A model generated the notes under the pieces. It was not told the origin of the DNA and searched no databases. It saw nothing but the letters and a program-made list of their open reading frames with translations. From Mycolicibacterium arenosum (GTDB lineage Bacteria > Actinomycetota > Actinomycetes > Mycobacteriales > Mycobacteriaceae): a stretch of 64,000 bases of DNA. This document shows positions 33,648 through 41,737 of the stretch, piece after piece (position 1 is the first letter of the stretch; each line of letters opens with the position of its first letter). The position numbers and the translations under genes are program-made. The stretch covers positions 102,607 to 166,606 of the forward strand of contig NZ_JANDBD010000009.1 in the NCBI RefSeq assembly GCF_024320865.1. The letters run 5' to 3'.

Positions 33648-35195
33648 ATGTTCGAAGGCTTGAGTGCGCGGGAGTTGGTCGACGTGATCACCGCGCGTGC
33701 TCGGTCCAGTGCGGTTGCGGATGCGGAGAGGTACGCGGCGATCGCGGAGTTGGCGCGGCGCCGGCTGCGCGACGGCGTGGAGCTCGAGGACGCCGCCGCC
33801 GATGCCGTCGACGGGGCGGCCGCGGAGATCTCGGCCGCGTTGAACATCGGTCACGGCCGCGCGCTCGGCGAGATCGACATCGCGACCATGTTGCGCGACA
33901 CGTTCCCGCGCGTGAACGCCCTGTTCCTGCAGGGCGTGGTCACCGGGCGGCGGGTCTGGATCCTGGCGAAGCGCACCGATCTCGTCGTCGATCCGGACGT
34001 GATGGCGCAGTTGGATCGGGTGCTCGCCGACCGGATCCTCGGGTGGGGTCCGCTCTCGGAGTGGAAGTTCGAACAACTCCTCGACGCCGAGATCGCCCGC
34101 ATCGACCCCGCCGCGGTGCACCGGGTCCGCGAACAGGTCCGCGACCGCGACTTCGTCGTCGGCCGCCACGACGGCTCGGGCACCGTGGCCTACTGGGGCC
34201 GGATGACCGGACCCGACGCCGCGATCGCCGTCACGCAGATCCGGCGGATGGCGCGCAGCGTGTGCCCCGACGACCCCCGCACCCTCAAACAGCGCCGTGG
34301 TGACGCGCACGCCGCGCTGATGGCCGGATCCACCGTCCTGGCGTGTCGATGCGGCAACCCGGACTGCGCCGCCGCCACCGTCACCGACGCCGCGGCCAGC
34401 AGTGTGAGCATCCACGTCATCACCGATCGGGCCACCCTCGACACCGCCCTGGCCACCGGTGGCGCGGCCGAGTCCGATCTGCACGGCCCCCGCACCGTGG
34501 AGGGCGAACTCGACGAGATCATCGACGAGGTCGAGGAGGACGCCCAGCACGACGCCGACACCCGCACCGACGACCACGTCGAGGAACCGCCCGTCCCCGA
34601 CCCCGGGCCCGAGTCACGGCCTCTGGCGATCATCCCCGGCCACGGCGTCGTCCCCCCGCCCCTGCTGGCCGACCTCATCGCCCGCGGCGCCACGATCCGA
34701 CCTATCACCAGCCCCCGCGAGGACGCCGAACCGCGCTACCGCCCCTCGGCGGCCACCGATCACTTCGTCCGCCTGCGCGACCTCACCTGCCGGGCACCGG
34801 GCTGCGACCGGCTCGCCGAATTCACCGACATCGACCACACCGTGCCGTATCCGGCCGGGCCGACGCATGCCGGTGGCCTCAAGTGCGATTGCCGAAAACA
34901 TCACCTGATCAAGACGTTCCACGCCGGCTGGTCCGAGGACCAACTTCCCGACGGGACCGTCATCACGACCACGCCCACCGGGCACACCTACACCACCAAG
35001 CCGGGAATCACGCTGTTGTTCCCGGACGCCGACGTCACCACCCCCGCACCCCGACCCACCCGGCCACCACCGCCCAGCCCGTACCGCTCGATGATGATGC
35101 CCCGCCGACAACGCACCCGCGCCCAAGCCAAGGCCCAACGCATCAACGCCGAGCGCGCCAAGAACATCCACGACGAGGAACCCCCACCGTTCTGA
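33648..35195 (+). CDS. DUF222/HNH endonuclease-domain protein (13E12 type), copy 1
   Basis: Protein of 515 residues of the 13E12/DUF222 family that is dispersed through mycobacterial genomes. The N-terminal ~240 residues are the helical DUF222 domain (ELVDVITARARSSAVADAER; AAAEISAALNIGHGRALGEI). A low-complexity acidic linker follows, and the C-terminus has an HNH nuclease motif: CRAPGCDRLAEFTDIDHTVP, then CRKHHLIKTFH. In M. tuberculosis related copies include phage integration sites, and some are thought to be mobile. Start: ATG at 33648, preceded by an AATCGAACAC tract resembling that at the other copy's start (55881-57665). Nuclease activity is inferred from the motif. Confidence 0.87.
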   Translation: MFEGLSARELVDVITARARSSAVADAERYAAIAELARRRLRDGVELEDAAADAVDGAAAEISAALNIGHGRALGEIDIATMLRDTFPRVNALFLQGVVTGRRVWILAKRTDLVVDPDVMAQLDRVLADRILGWGPLSEWKFEQLLDAEIARIDPAAVHRVREQVRDRDFVVGRHDGSGTVAYWGRMTGPDAAIAVTQIRRMARSVCPDDPRTLKQRRGDAHAALMAGSTVLACRCGNPDCAAATVTDAAASSVSIHVITDRATLDTALATGGAAESDLHGPRTVEGELDEIIDEVEEDAQHDADTRTDDHVEEPPVPDPGPESRPLAIIPGHGVVPPPLLADLIARGATIRPITSPREDAEPRYRPSAATDHFVRLRDLTCRAPGCDRLAEFTDIDHTVPYPAGPTHAGGLKCDCRKHHLIKTFHAGWSEDQLPDGTVITTTPTGHTYTTKPGITLLFPDADVTTPAPRPTRPPPPSPYRSMMMPRRQRTRAQAKAQRINAERAKNIHDEEPPPF

Positions 35196-35243
35196 AAAGC
35201 GATCGTCCTCGACACTGTTCATCGCCGATTACGATCATTACTC

Positions 35244-36152
35244 GTGTTCGAATTGCGACATCTCGCCGCGCTGGATGCGATTGCATCAGCGGGCTCGTTC
35301 GGCAAGGCGGCGACCGCGCTCGGCTACTCCCAATCCACCCTGAGCCAGCAGGTCGCGTCCCTCGAGAAGGCCGTCGGTGGAAAGCTTTTCGATCGCACGG
35401 GCGGGCCTCGTCCGGCCCAGCTCACTCCGCTCGGACGCCTGGTGCTCGAGCACGGTCGTGACCTCCTCGCTGCTGCGGAAGCGGTGTCCGACGCGATCGA
35501 TCGCTTCCAGGCGGGGTCCGGACGGGTCGACATCGGCACGTTCCAAACGGTGACGAACACGCTGCTGCCGCGGGTGGTCCGACAGCTGAGGGACGTTCAT
35601 CCGGACTGCGAGATCAAACTCTTCGAAGACGACGCCGAGGTGCCGCAACTCGAGGGCCTGGACGTGTTGTTCGTCGACGGCCCGGCCCCGCCGGACGTCG
35701 ACTCCACCCTGATCCTGCGGGATTCGCTCGTCCTGCTCGCTGCCGCAGGCGATCTCGAACCGGGACCGGTCGACATCACCCGACTGAACGGCGCGGCGAT
35801 GGTGGCGCAGCCGCCGATCTGCGACCAGCGCCGGGTCGAGGCGGCCCTCGACGCCATGGGCGTGTTCCCGCAGTTCGTGTTCCGCACGGCGGACAACACC
35901 GCCGTGGTGAGCATGGTCAACGCGGGACTCGGATGGGCGATCATGCCCTGGCTCGCCGTCTCGACGCTGCTCCCGTCGACCGTCACCACTCACCCCCTGA
36001 CCCCGGCCCTGGAGCCTCGGGAGATCCACGCGCTCAGCGCCGGCACGATGTCGCCGCTGGCCGTGAAGGTCGTCGAGCTGACGCAGTTGGCCGCACGCGA
36101 CGCCGCCCGCGATGCCCCCGCCGGGATGATAAGGCTGCGCGCCCGCCGCTGA
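35244..36152 (+). CDS. LysR family transcriptional regulator
   Basis: LysR-type regulator of 302 residues. The winged helix at the N-terminus reads FELRHLAALDAIASAGSFGK and LGYSQSTLSQQVASLEKAVG; a linker helix and a periplasmic-binding-like effector domain follow. It starts with GTG at 35244 and lies 13 bases upstream of the dialkylglycine decarboxylase gene on the same strand. Control of that gene by a 2,2-dialkylglycine such as 2-aminoisobutyrate or a related amino acid is the natural inference. LysR regulators are usually divergent from their target; here both genes point the same way, so the operator should lie upstream of 35244. Confidence 0.88.
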   Translation: MFELRHLAALDAIASAGSFGKAATALGYSQSTLSQQVASLEKAVGGKLFDRTGGPRPAQLTPLGRLVLEHGRDLLAAAEAVSDAIDRFQAGSGRVDIGTFQTVTNTLLPRVVRQLRDVHPDCEIKLFEDDAEVPQLEGLDVLFVDGPAPPDVDSTLILRDSLVLLAAAGDLEPGPVDITRLNGAAMVAQPPICDQRRVEAALDAMGVFPQFVFRTADNTAVVSMVNAGLGWAIMPWLAVSTLLPSTVTTHPLTPALEPREIHALSAGTMSPLAVKVVELTQLAARDAARDAPAGMIRLRARR

Positions 36153-36165
36153 TACGGTCGTTCGC

Positions 36166-37467
36166 ATGGACAGCCAGCAGTTCTGGAGCGACGCCGACCG
36201 CCACCTGGTTCGGTACGGCTCGTCGTTCGTCCCGCGAATCATCAAGCGCGCCAAGGGTAGTTACGTCTACGACCAGGACGGCACCGCGATCCTGGACTTC
36301 ACGTCGGGCCAGATGAGCGCCGTCCTCGGACACGGCCATCCCGACATCGTCGCCACGGTCGCCCGATCCGTCGACACGCTGGACCACCTCTACAGCGGCA
36401 TGCTCAGCGAGCCCGTCGTCACCCTGGCGACCACGCTCTCGGCCACGCTGCCCCCGTCGCTGAGCCGGACGCTGCTACTGACCACCGGGGCCGAATCCAA
36501 CGAGGCGGCCATCAAGATGGCCAAGCTCTACACCGGCCGCTACGAGGTGGTGTCGTTCGATCGGTCCTGGCACGGGATGACGTCCGGTGCGGCCTCGGCG
36601 ACCTTCAGCGCGGGCAGGCGCGGCTACGGGCCGCCGATGCCGGGAAACCTCACCCTGCCGACGCCCAACGCGTACCGCTCGCCGTTCCGGAACGCCGACG
36701 GCTCCCACGACTGGCTGACCGAACTCGAGTACGGGTTCGCGATGGTGGACGCGCAGTCGTCGGGCAGCCTCGCCGCGTGCCTGGTCGAGCCGATCCTCTC
36801 GTCGGGCGGGATCATCGAGCTGCCCGAGGGCTATCTCCGGCGACTCAGCGAACTCTGCTCCGAGCGCGGAATGCTGCTGATCCTGGACGAGGCGCAGACC
36901 GGCGTCGGGCGCACCGGCACGATGTACGCGTTCGAACGCGACGGCGTCACTCCCGACCTGCTGACGTTGTCGAAGACGCTCGGCGCGGGACTACCCGTCG
37001 CGGCCGTCGTCACCAGTGACGAGATCGAAAGCCGCTGCCACGAGCGGGGTTTCCTGTTCTTCACCACTCACGTATCCGATCCGCTCGCCGCGGCGGTGGC
37101 GGTGACGGTGCTCGACGTCGTCGCACGTGAAGGTCTCGTCGCACGAGCAGCGCAGCTCGGTGAGCGGCTCTCGGCACGGCTGCTCGACCTGCAGGACCGC
37201 TACGAGGAGGTCGGCGACGTGCGCGGTCGCGGCCTGCTCCAGGGGCTCGAGCTGGTGACGGACAAGGAGTCGAGGACCCCGGCCGACAGCACGGGCGCCC
37301 GCGTCACCGCGGAATGCCTCGAGCGGGGGCTGCACATGAACATCGTGCAACTGCCCGGCATGGGCGGGATCTTCCGCATCGCGCCGCCGCTCACGGTGAC
37401 CGACGACGAACTCGAATCCGGGCTCGACATCCTGGACGCGTCGTTGAAGTCGGTGCTCACCCGATGA
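36166..37467 (+). CDS. dgdA: 2,2-dialkylglycine decarboxylase
   Basis: Class III PLP aminotransferase of 433 residues that matches Burkholderia DgdA closely along its whole length as I remember it. Shared stretches include RAKGSYVYDQDGTAILDFTS, LLTTGAESNEAAIKMAKL, EPILSSGGIIELPEGY, DEAQTGVGRTGTM and the terminal NIVQLPGMGGIFRIAPPLTV. The PLP lysine is Lys270 in TLSKTLGAG. The enzyme decarboxylates 2,2-dialkylglycines such as 2-aminoisobutyrate, giving a ketone and CO2, then transaminates pyruvate to alanine. It is cytoplasmic. It follows a LysR gene by 13 bases, and the thiocyanate-hydrolase-like genes begin 96 bases downstream. Confidence 0.9.
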   Translation: MDSQQFWSDADRHLVRYGSSFVPRIIKRAKGSYVYDQDGTAILDFTSGQMSAVLGHGHPDIVATVARSVDTLDHLYSGMLSEPVVTLATTLSATLPPSLSRTLLLTTGAESNEAAIKMAKLYTGRYEVVSFDRSWHGMTSGAASATFSAGRRGYGPPMPGNLTLPTPNAYRSPFRNADGSHDWLTELEYGFAMVDAQSSGSLAACLVEPILSSGGIIELPEGYLRRLSELCSERGMLLILDEAQTGVGRTGTMYAFERDGVTPDLLTLSKTLGAGLPVAAVVTSDEIESRCHERGFLFFTTHVSDPLAAAVAVTVLDVVAREGLVARAAQLGERLSARLLDLQDRYEEVGDVRGRGLLQGLELVTDKESRTPADSTGARVTAECLERGLHMNIVQLPGMGGIFRIAPPLTVTDDELESGLDILDASLKSVLTR

Positions 37468-37522
37468 GTTAGACGTTCCGAATTGATCTCCTTCGAAAAC
37501 AATGCGCGAGGGCGCCCGCAAC

Positions 37523-37551
37523 CTTTAACCTAAAGCCCTTAGAGAGCTCTC
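37523..37551. promoter_or_regulatory. Two small palindromes before the thiocyanate-hydrolase-like operon
   Basis: CTTTA-ACC-TAAAG (37523-37535) and GAGAGCTCTC (37542-37551) lie side by side just ahead of the GAAGGGG ribosome-binding site of the first subunit gene. They could form an operator for the TetR protein encoded at the end of the operon. Palindromes this short can arise by chance. Confidence 0.3.
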
Positions 37552-37563
37552 GAAGGGGACTTG

Positions 37564-38403
37564 ATGAGCACAGCGGCTGAACGCGCACGCCAACTCGATC
37601 TCGTCGGCCGCTTGAAATCGGCCTTTCCCGAGATCCCCGACGCGCCCTATCCGGACCTGATGGACCACGGCCGGATCGTCGCGCTCACCAAGCCGGTGCA
37701 CGACGTCGGCGGCGAACCCGACGCACCGATGAAGTACGTCAACAAGGACTACGAGTACTGGGAGCACATGACGTACGTCATCTGCGAAGTGCTCGCCTGG
37801 CGGGGTATCTGGCTGTCCGAGGAACGCCGCAGGATCGGCAACGTCGACGTGGGACGTGCTGTGTATCAGGGCTTTCCGTACTACGGCCGCTGGTTGCTCT
37901 CGGTCGCGCGCGTACTGGTTGAGAAGCACCACATCGGGCTCACCGAACTCACCGAACGGATGATCGAGGTCCGGGACCGCTACGCCGACGGGCTGGCGGG
38001 CAGGCAACTCAAGGCCGAGCCGAAGTCCGAGGGCGACGGATCGCAGGTCGCCCGCAACGAGCATCACATCCACGCCGTCGGCAAGGGCGACCCTCAGGTC
38101 TACGCCGGCCAGGCGGGCGAGGCCGCGTTCGCGGTCGGTGATCGCGTGGTGGTGCGCGACGAGTTGCCCGTGCTGTTCTACACCCGCACCCCCGAGTACT
38201 GCCGGGGCGCCGAGGGCGAGATCGCCGTCGTCGCCTACGAGAGCCCAGCCGCCGAGGACGAGACGTGGGCTCGGGCCGATGCCAAGCCGGAGTGGTTCTA
38301 CGTCGTGCAGTTCCGGATGGCCGACCTGTGGGACGACTACACCGGATCCCCAACGGACACACTGCGAACCGAGATCCCGGAACACTGGCTGCGAGGAGCA
38401 TAA
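37564..38403 (+). CDS. Thiocyanate hydrolase/nitrile hydratase-like fused beta-alpha subunit
   Basis: Protein of 279 residues. The N-terminal half (HDVGGEPDAPMKY, CEVLAWRGIWLSEERRRIGN, GFPYYGRWLLSVARVLVEK) resembles the beta subunit ScnB of thiocyanate hydrolase. The C-terminal half (VGDRVVVRDELPVLFYTRTP, YTGSPTDTLRTEIPEHWL) resembles ScnA, the SH3-like part that forms the C-terminal half of nitrile hydratase beta. In Thiobacillus these are two proteins; here they are one. A ~40-residue linker containing NEHHIHAVGKGDPQ joins them. Start: ATG at 37564 after GAAGGGG; a TTG at 37561 is the alternative. It overlaps the gamma gene by TAATG. Confidence 0.78.
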   Translation: MSTAAERARQLDLVGRLKSAFPEIPDAPYPDLMDHGRIVALTKPVHDVGGEPDAPMKYVNKDYEYWEHMTYVICEVLAWRGIWLSEERRRIGNVDVGRAVYQGFPYYGRWLLSVARVLVEKHHIGLTELTERMIEVRDRYADGLAGRQLKAEPKSEGDGSQVARNEHHIHAVGKGDPQVYAGQAGEAAFAVGDRVVVRDELPVLFYTRTPEYCRGAEGEIAVVAYESPAAEDETWARADAKPEWFYVVQFRMADLWDDYTGSPTDTLRTEIPEHWLRGA

Positions 38404-39107
38404 TGCACGACCACGACCACGATCACGACCGCACTGTCAAGCCGATGGTCGACGAGATCACCGACTTCGAGGTGCTGGAGATCGCCCTGCGCGAACTGTG
38501 CATCGAGAAGGGCATCTTCACCGCCGAGGAGCATCGCCGCTTCACCGAGTTCGCCGAACAGATCGGGCCGACGCCCGCGGCGCGGCTGGTGGCACGGGCG
38601 TGGCTCGACCCCGATTTCAAAGCGCTGGCACTGTCCGAGCCGATGACCGCCAGCAAGGAGGTCGGCGTCGACTGGATGGAGCCCACCGGGTTCGGCACGC
38701 CCAGCGACTTCACCGCATTCGAGATCCTGGCCGACACCCCGACCGTGCACCACGTCATCGTGTGCGCGCTGTGCTCCTGCTACCCGCGACCGATCCTCGG
38801 CAACTCCCCCGAGTGGTATCGCACGCCCAACTACCGGCGTCGGCTGGTCCGGTGGCCGCGGCAGGTGCTCTCCGAGTTCGGCCTCTACCTCGGCGACGAC
38901 GTCGAAGTGCGCGTTCAGGATTCGAATCAGAAGCACCGTTTCATGGTCATGCCGCTGCGCCCGGCGGGCACCGACGGCTGGACCGAGGATCAGCTGGCCG
39001 AGATCGTCACCCGCGACTGCCTGATCGGTGTCGCGCTGCCCAAGGCCGGCGTGACGACGAACGTCGTCGTCGAGACCCGCCCCGCAATCCATCCGAGCGG
39101 CGCGTGA
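38403..39107 (+). CDS. Thiocyanate hydrolase gamma/cobalt nitrile hydratase alpha-like catalytic subunit
   Basis: Catalytic subunit of 234 residues with the metal-claw motif VCALCSCYPR (Cys121, Cys124, Ser125, Cys126). The Tyr after the last Cys is typical of cobalt, not iron, enzymes. The His-rich start (HDHDHDHD), the block SPEWYRTPNYRRRLVRWPRQ and GTDGWTEDQLAEIVTRDCLI match ScnC of thiocyanate hydrolase, as I remember it, more closely than ordinary nitrile hydratases. Expected reaction: thiocyanate to carbonyl sulfide and ammonia; nitrile hydration is the alternative. The Cys residues should be post-translationally oxidised. Start and stop overlap both neighbours (TAATG, GTGA), showing tight coupling. 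Confidence 0.8.
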   Translation: MHDHDHDHDRTVKPMVDEITDFEVLEIALRELCIEKGIFTAEEHRRFTEFAEQIGPTPAARLVARAWLDPDFKALALSEPMTASKEVGVDWMEPTGFGTPSDFTAFEILADTPTVHHVIVCALCSCYPRPILGNSPEWYRTPNYRRRLVRWPRQVLSEFGLYLGDDVEVRVQDSNQKHRFMVMPLRPAGTDGWTEDQLAEIVTRDCLIGVALPKAGVTTNVVVETRPAIHPSGA

Positions 39108-39445
39108 ACACCCCGCCCGACGCGTTGGCGGGAATCGTCGAGCGCAATCAGGTGTGGTCGAGGATGGCCGCGAAGTACGGCGTGGAGAACCCCGTCCCGC
39201 CGTGGAAGACCAGCCTCGACGGCCTGTGCGACGCGCTCGACCGAACCGCCTGCGACGCCGACGTGCCCGACTTCAAGGAGCGTCGCGACGAGGAGGACGA
39301 GCTGTCGGCGACCGTCTACGCCGACCTCCCCTACCCCGAGAACCAGCTGATGTCGCTGGCACACTCGCTGCTCAATCGCGGTGTGATCACCGAAGCCGAA
39401 CTGGCGCAGCGGCTCTCGGCGGTCCGCGCACGTCTGGAAGCGTGA
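39104..39445 (+). CDS. P15K-like cobalt-insertion accessory protein (NHase beta N-domain-like)
   Basis: Small protein of 113 residues. The second half (YPENQLMSLAHSLLNRGVIT followed by EAELAQRLS) resembles the N-terminal helical domain of nitrile hydratase beta subunits. That is the shape of the activator proteins that help insert cobalt into the catalytic subunit, such as P15K of thiocyanate hydrolase or NhlE. It is encoded directly after the catalytic subunit and overlaps it (GTGA), as such activators usually are. It has no Cys-rich metal motif apart from one Cys pair (GLCDALDRTACDAD). The assignment rests on context and weak similarity. Confidence 0.65.
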   Translation: MNTPPDALAGIVERNQVWSRMAAKYGVENPVPPWKTSLDGLCDALDRTACDADVPDFKERRDEEDELSATVYADLPYPENQLMSLAHSLLNRGVITEAELAQRLSAVRARLEA

Positions 39446-40066
39446 TTGGCGAGACCGAAGACCGCGTCCCTCACCGCCGAGGCGGTGGTCCAGACCGCGA
39501 TCGAGCTGATCGGCGAGCACGGCCTCGAGGGGTTCAGCATGCCGAAGCTCGCGGCGGCCCTCGATGTCCGGACGCCGTCGATCTACCACTACTTCGCCAA
39601 TAGAGACGCGCTACTCGAAGCGGTCGCGCGCACGGTGGCGACACCCGACGCGCCTCCCGCGGTACCCGACGGCGGGGATTGGACCGACTACCTGATCGGC
39701 CAGTCCGTGGCGCTGCGCCGGGCGATCGTCGCGCATCCGCACTGCGGGCCGCTGCTGATCCGTTTCATGCCGCGCGACAACATGTTCGGCGAGTACGAGC
39801 AGATGTGCCGGTTCCTCGCCGCGTCCGGGGTGCCCGCGGCGCTGCACGTGCACATCGTCGACGGCCTGACCGCGCTCACCATGGGTGCCGCGATCCTGGT
39901 CGAGAACGCCGCCGACTACGCGGACAGCGGCCAGGGGCCGAGTCCCGATACGGAGTCCCACCCCGAATTGCGCAGGGCCCTCGACACCATCGAGGGCACC
40001 ACCGCGGACGAGCTGTTCGAAAGCTACCTGCGGACGTTCCTGGACGGCGTACTCAGGCGGGCATGA
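39446..40066 (+). CDS. TetR family transcriptional regulator
   Basis: TetR-type regulator of 206 residues. The DNA-binding domain reads LTAEAVVQTAIELIGEHGLE and LDVRTPSIYHYFANRDALLE. The most likely start is TTG at 39446, directly after the accessory gene's stop (TGATTG); there is no ATG or GTG nearby in frame. The effector domain has NMFGEYEQMCRFLAASGV and a late TADELFESYLRTFLDGV. As the last gene of the thiocyanate-hydrolase-like operon it may be its repressor. It is convergent with the glycosidase gene, overlapping it by 14 bases. Confidence 0.85.
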   Translation: MARPKTASLTAEAVVQTAIELIGEHGLEGFSMPKLAAALDVRTPSIYHYFANRDALLEAVARTVATPDAPPAVPDGGDWTDYLIGQSVALRRAIVAHPHCGPLLIRFMPRDNMFGEYEQMCRFLAASGVPAALHVHIVDGLTALTMGAAILVENAADYADSGQGPSPDTESHPELRRALDTIEGTTADELFESYLRTFLDGVLRRA

Positions 40067-41201
40067 CCGTACCGGTGAGATCTCGGATCGCCTGGATCTC
40101 CCTGGCCCGGTAGGGGCGGCCGTCGGGCAGCAGCAGGTCGTGGAACCACTGCGTCGGCGCCTCCTGATACGGCTTCTCCCAGGAGTCCCACGGGAAGAAG
40201 GTCTGAGTCTTGCCCGCCACCAGGCCCCAGTTGAACATCCCGACGTTGCGCCGCTTGGCGATCGGCAGGCACCCGTCGACCGTGCTGCCCTCGGGGCGAG
40301 CCAGCCATTCCGTGCACATGATCGGCCGGTTCATCGGCGCCAGCTCGTCGATGCAGGCTTCGAAGTCCTCGGGCTTTCCGTAGCTGTGGAAGGTGATGAT
40401 GTCGGAGTTGTCGAGCTGGATGCCGGGGATGACCTTGCGCCGGGCCGGATCCGTCCAGTCGCCGCGCTTGCCGTCCCACACCCCGCTCGTCAGCGGCTGC
40501 AGGGCGTTCACCGAACGCGCCCACTGGAACACCTGCGGTAGCAGCGCGGCCACGCGATCCAGCTTGTCCTCACGCTCGACGTCCTTGTACTGCGGCGCGG
40601 GGTTGTCCGGCTCGTTCCACAGATCCCAGCCCAGGACGCGAGGATCCGTGCGGAATTGGCTCATCACGCCGACCACGTAGTCGCGCAGGACGCGGCGGTA
40701 CTGCTGGTTGTCGAGCTGCGCGGCACCGGGGCTCTGCACCCACGCCGAGTTGTGCACGCCCGGCGTCGGGGCGCGCTGTGGCCCCGCCTTCGGGAACGGA
40801 TCCCAGCAGGAGTCGAAGAACACGAACAGCGGCTTGATACCCCGACTCGCGGCGATCGCCACGAACTGCGCCAGCCTCCGTTGAAAGCCGAGCCGATCCT
40901 GCGCCCACAGCTGATCGTGCAGGAACACCCGCACCGTGTTGAAGCCGATGAGCCTACAGGCGTTCAGTTCGCTGTCGATACGGCGCGGGTCGTACGTGGC
41001 GGCCTGCCACATCTCGAGCTGGTTGACCGCGTTCGACGTGATGAAGTTGCATCCGACGACCCAGCCCTGCGTGCGGTACCACGTGTTCGCCGACTCGACC
41101 GTCCAGCGCACCGGCTCGGCTGCGGAGGCGACGGGAACGCGTGTGAGCGCCGCGCCCGCAGCCACGGCCAGCGGCAGCTTCAGGACCGCGCGGCGATTCA
41201 C
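40053..41201 (-). CDS. Secreted GH5-like glycoside hydrolase
   Basis: Exported glycosidase of 382 residues. Start: GTG at 41201. The N-terminus NRRAVLKLPLAVAAGAALT carries a twin-arginine-like motif and hydrophobic core ending near VASA, so Tat or Sec export is expected. The fold is a beta/alpha barrel of the GH5/cellulase kind. The acid/base Glu is in WDLWNEPDN and the nucleophile Glu in RPIMCTEWLARPEG, with an upstream GFNTVRVFLHDQLWA strand. It could act on a beta-glucan or a mannoside; the substrate is not clear. The upstream 242-base gap to the ArsR gene (41202-41443) holds only the divergent promoters and the ArsR operator. Confidence 0.85.
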   Translation of the reverse strand: MNRRAVLKLPLAVAAGAALTRVPVASAAEPVRWTVESANTWYRTQGWVVGCNFITSNAVNQLEMWQAATYDPRRIDSELNACRLIGFNTVRVFLHDQLWAQDRLGFQRRLAQFVAIAASRGIKPLFVFFDSCWDPFPKAGPQRAPTPGVHNSAWVQSPGAAQLDNQQYRRVLRDYVVGVMSQFRTDPRVLGWDLWNEPDNPAPQYKDVEREDKLDRVAALLPQVFQWARSVNALQPLTSGVWDGKRGDWTDPARRKVIPGIQLDNSDIITFHSYGKPEDFEACIDELAPMNRPIMCTEWLARPEGSTVDGCLPIAKRRNVGMFNWGLVAGKTQTFFPWDSWEKPYQEAPTQWFHDLLLPDGRPYRAREIQAIRDLTGTVMPA

Positions 41202-41418
41202 CCCCTGGTCGCGTATCAAGTTGGGATCCCTCAAATTTCGAAGTTGTCCGCCGCGGGCCCGACCCCCGAAACCGGTCTGGAGCTTGCCAACGTATACGAC
41301 TACGCGGTGCTCGGCAACGTGCCACAGTGGTCCACAGGACACCACTCGGTCACAGTTTGATCTCATCCGAAAACGAGCAGGGACAACGACTTTCGGCGAT
41401 CTTGAACCATCGACTGAC

Positions 41419-41438
41419 AGGCAAGTATTCACTTGCCT
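41419..41438. promoter_or_regulatory. Perfect ArsR-family operator AGGCAAGT-ATTC-ACTTGCCT
   Basis: Perfect 8-bp inverted repeat with a 4-bp centre, ending six bases before the first candidate start codon of the ArsR-like gene (GTG 41444 or 41450). The position implies a leaderless or very short leader transcript with the repressor sitting on the promoter. Confidence 0.72.
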
Positions 41439-41449
41439 ATGGTGTGTTC

Positions 41450-41737
41450 GTGGGCGACGTCTTCAAAGCGCTGGCGGATCCCACACGCCGCACCATCCTC
41501 GACGAACTGACCGAGCACGATGGGCAGACGCTGTTCGAGATCTGCGCACGACTGGCCACGCGCCACGGCCTCAGTTCGTCACGGCAGGCCATCTCGCAGC
41601 ATCTCGACGTACTCGCGGATGCGGGCCTCGTGGAGACCCGCCGCGAAGGCCGCTACAAGTTCCACCACCTCAACATCACGCCTCTGGAGTCGATCGTCGA
41701 GCGATGGCTGAGCACCGACCGGAAGGGATCCGCATGA
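41450..41737 (+). CDS. ArsR/SmtB-type transcriptional regulator
   Basis: Winged-helix repressor of 95 residues from GTG 41450 (GTG 41444 is also possible). It starts DVFKALADPTRRTILDELTE and contains SSSRQAISQHLDVLADAGLV, the recognition helix, and the wing TRREGRYKFHHL. It lacks the ELCVCDL-type metal-binding Cys motif, so it belongs to the non-metal ArsR group that commonly controls VOC or SRPBCC stress proteins. It overlaps the VOC gene by ATGA. A perfect 20-bp palindrome lies directly before the start, so autoregulation of the two-gene operon is highly likely. Confidence 0.87.
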   Translation: MGDVFKALADPTRRTILDELTEHDGQTLFEICARLATRHGLSSSRQAISQHLDVLADAGLVETRREGRYKFHHLNITPLESIVERWLSTDRKGSA

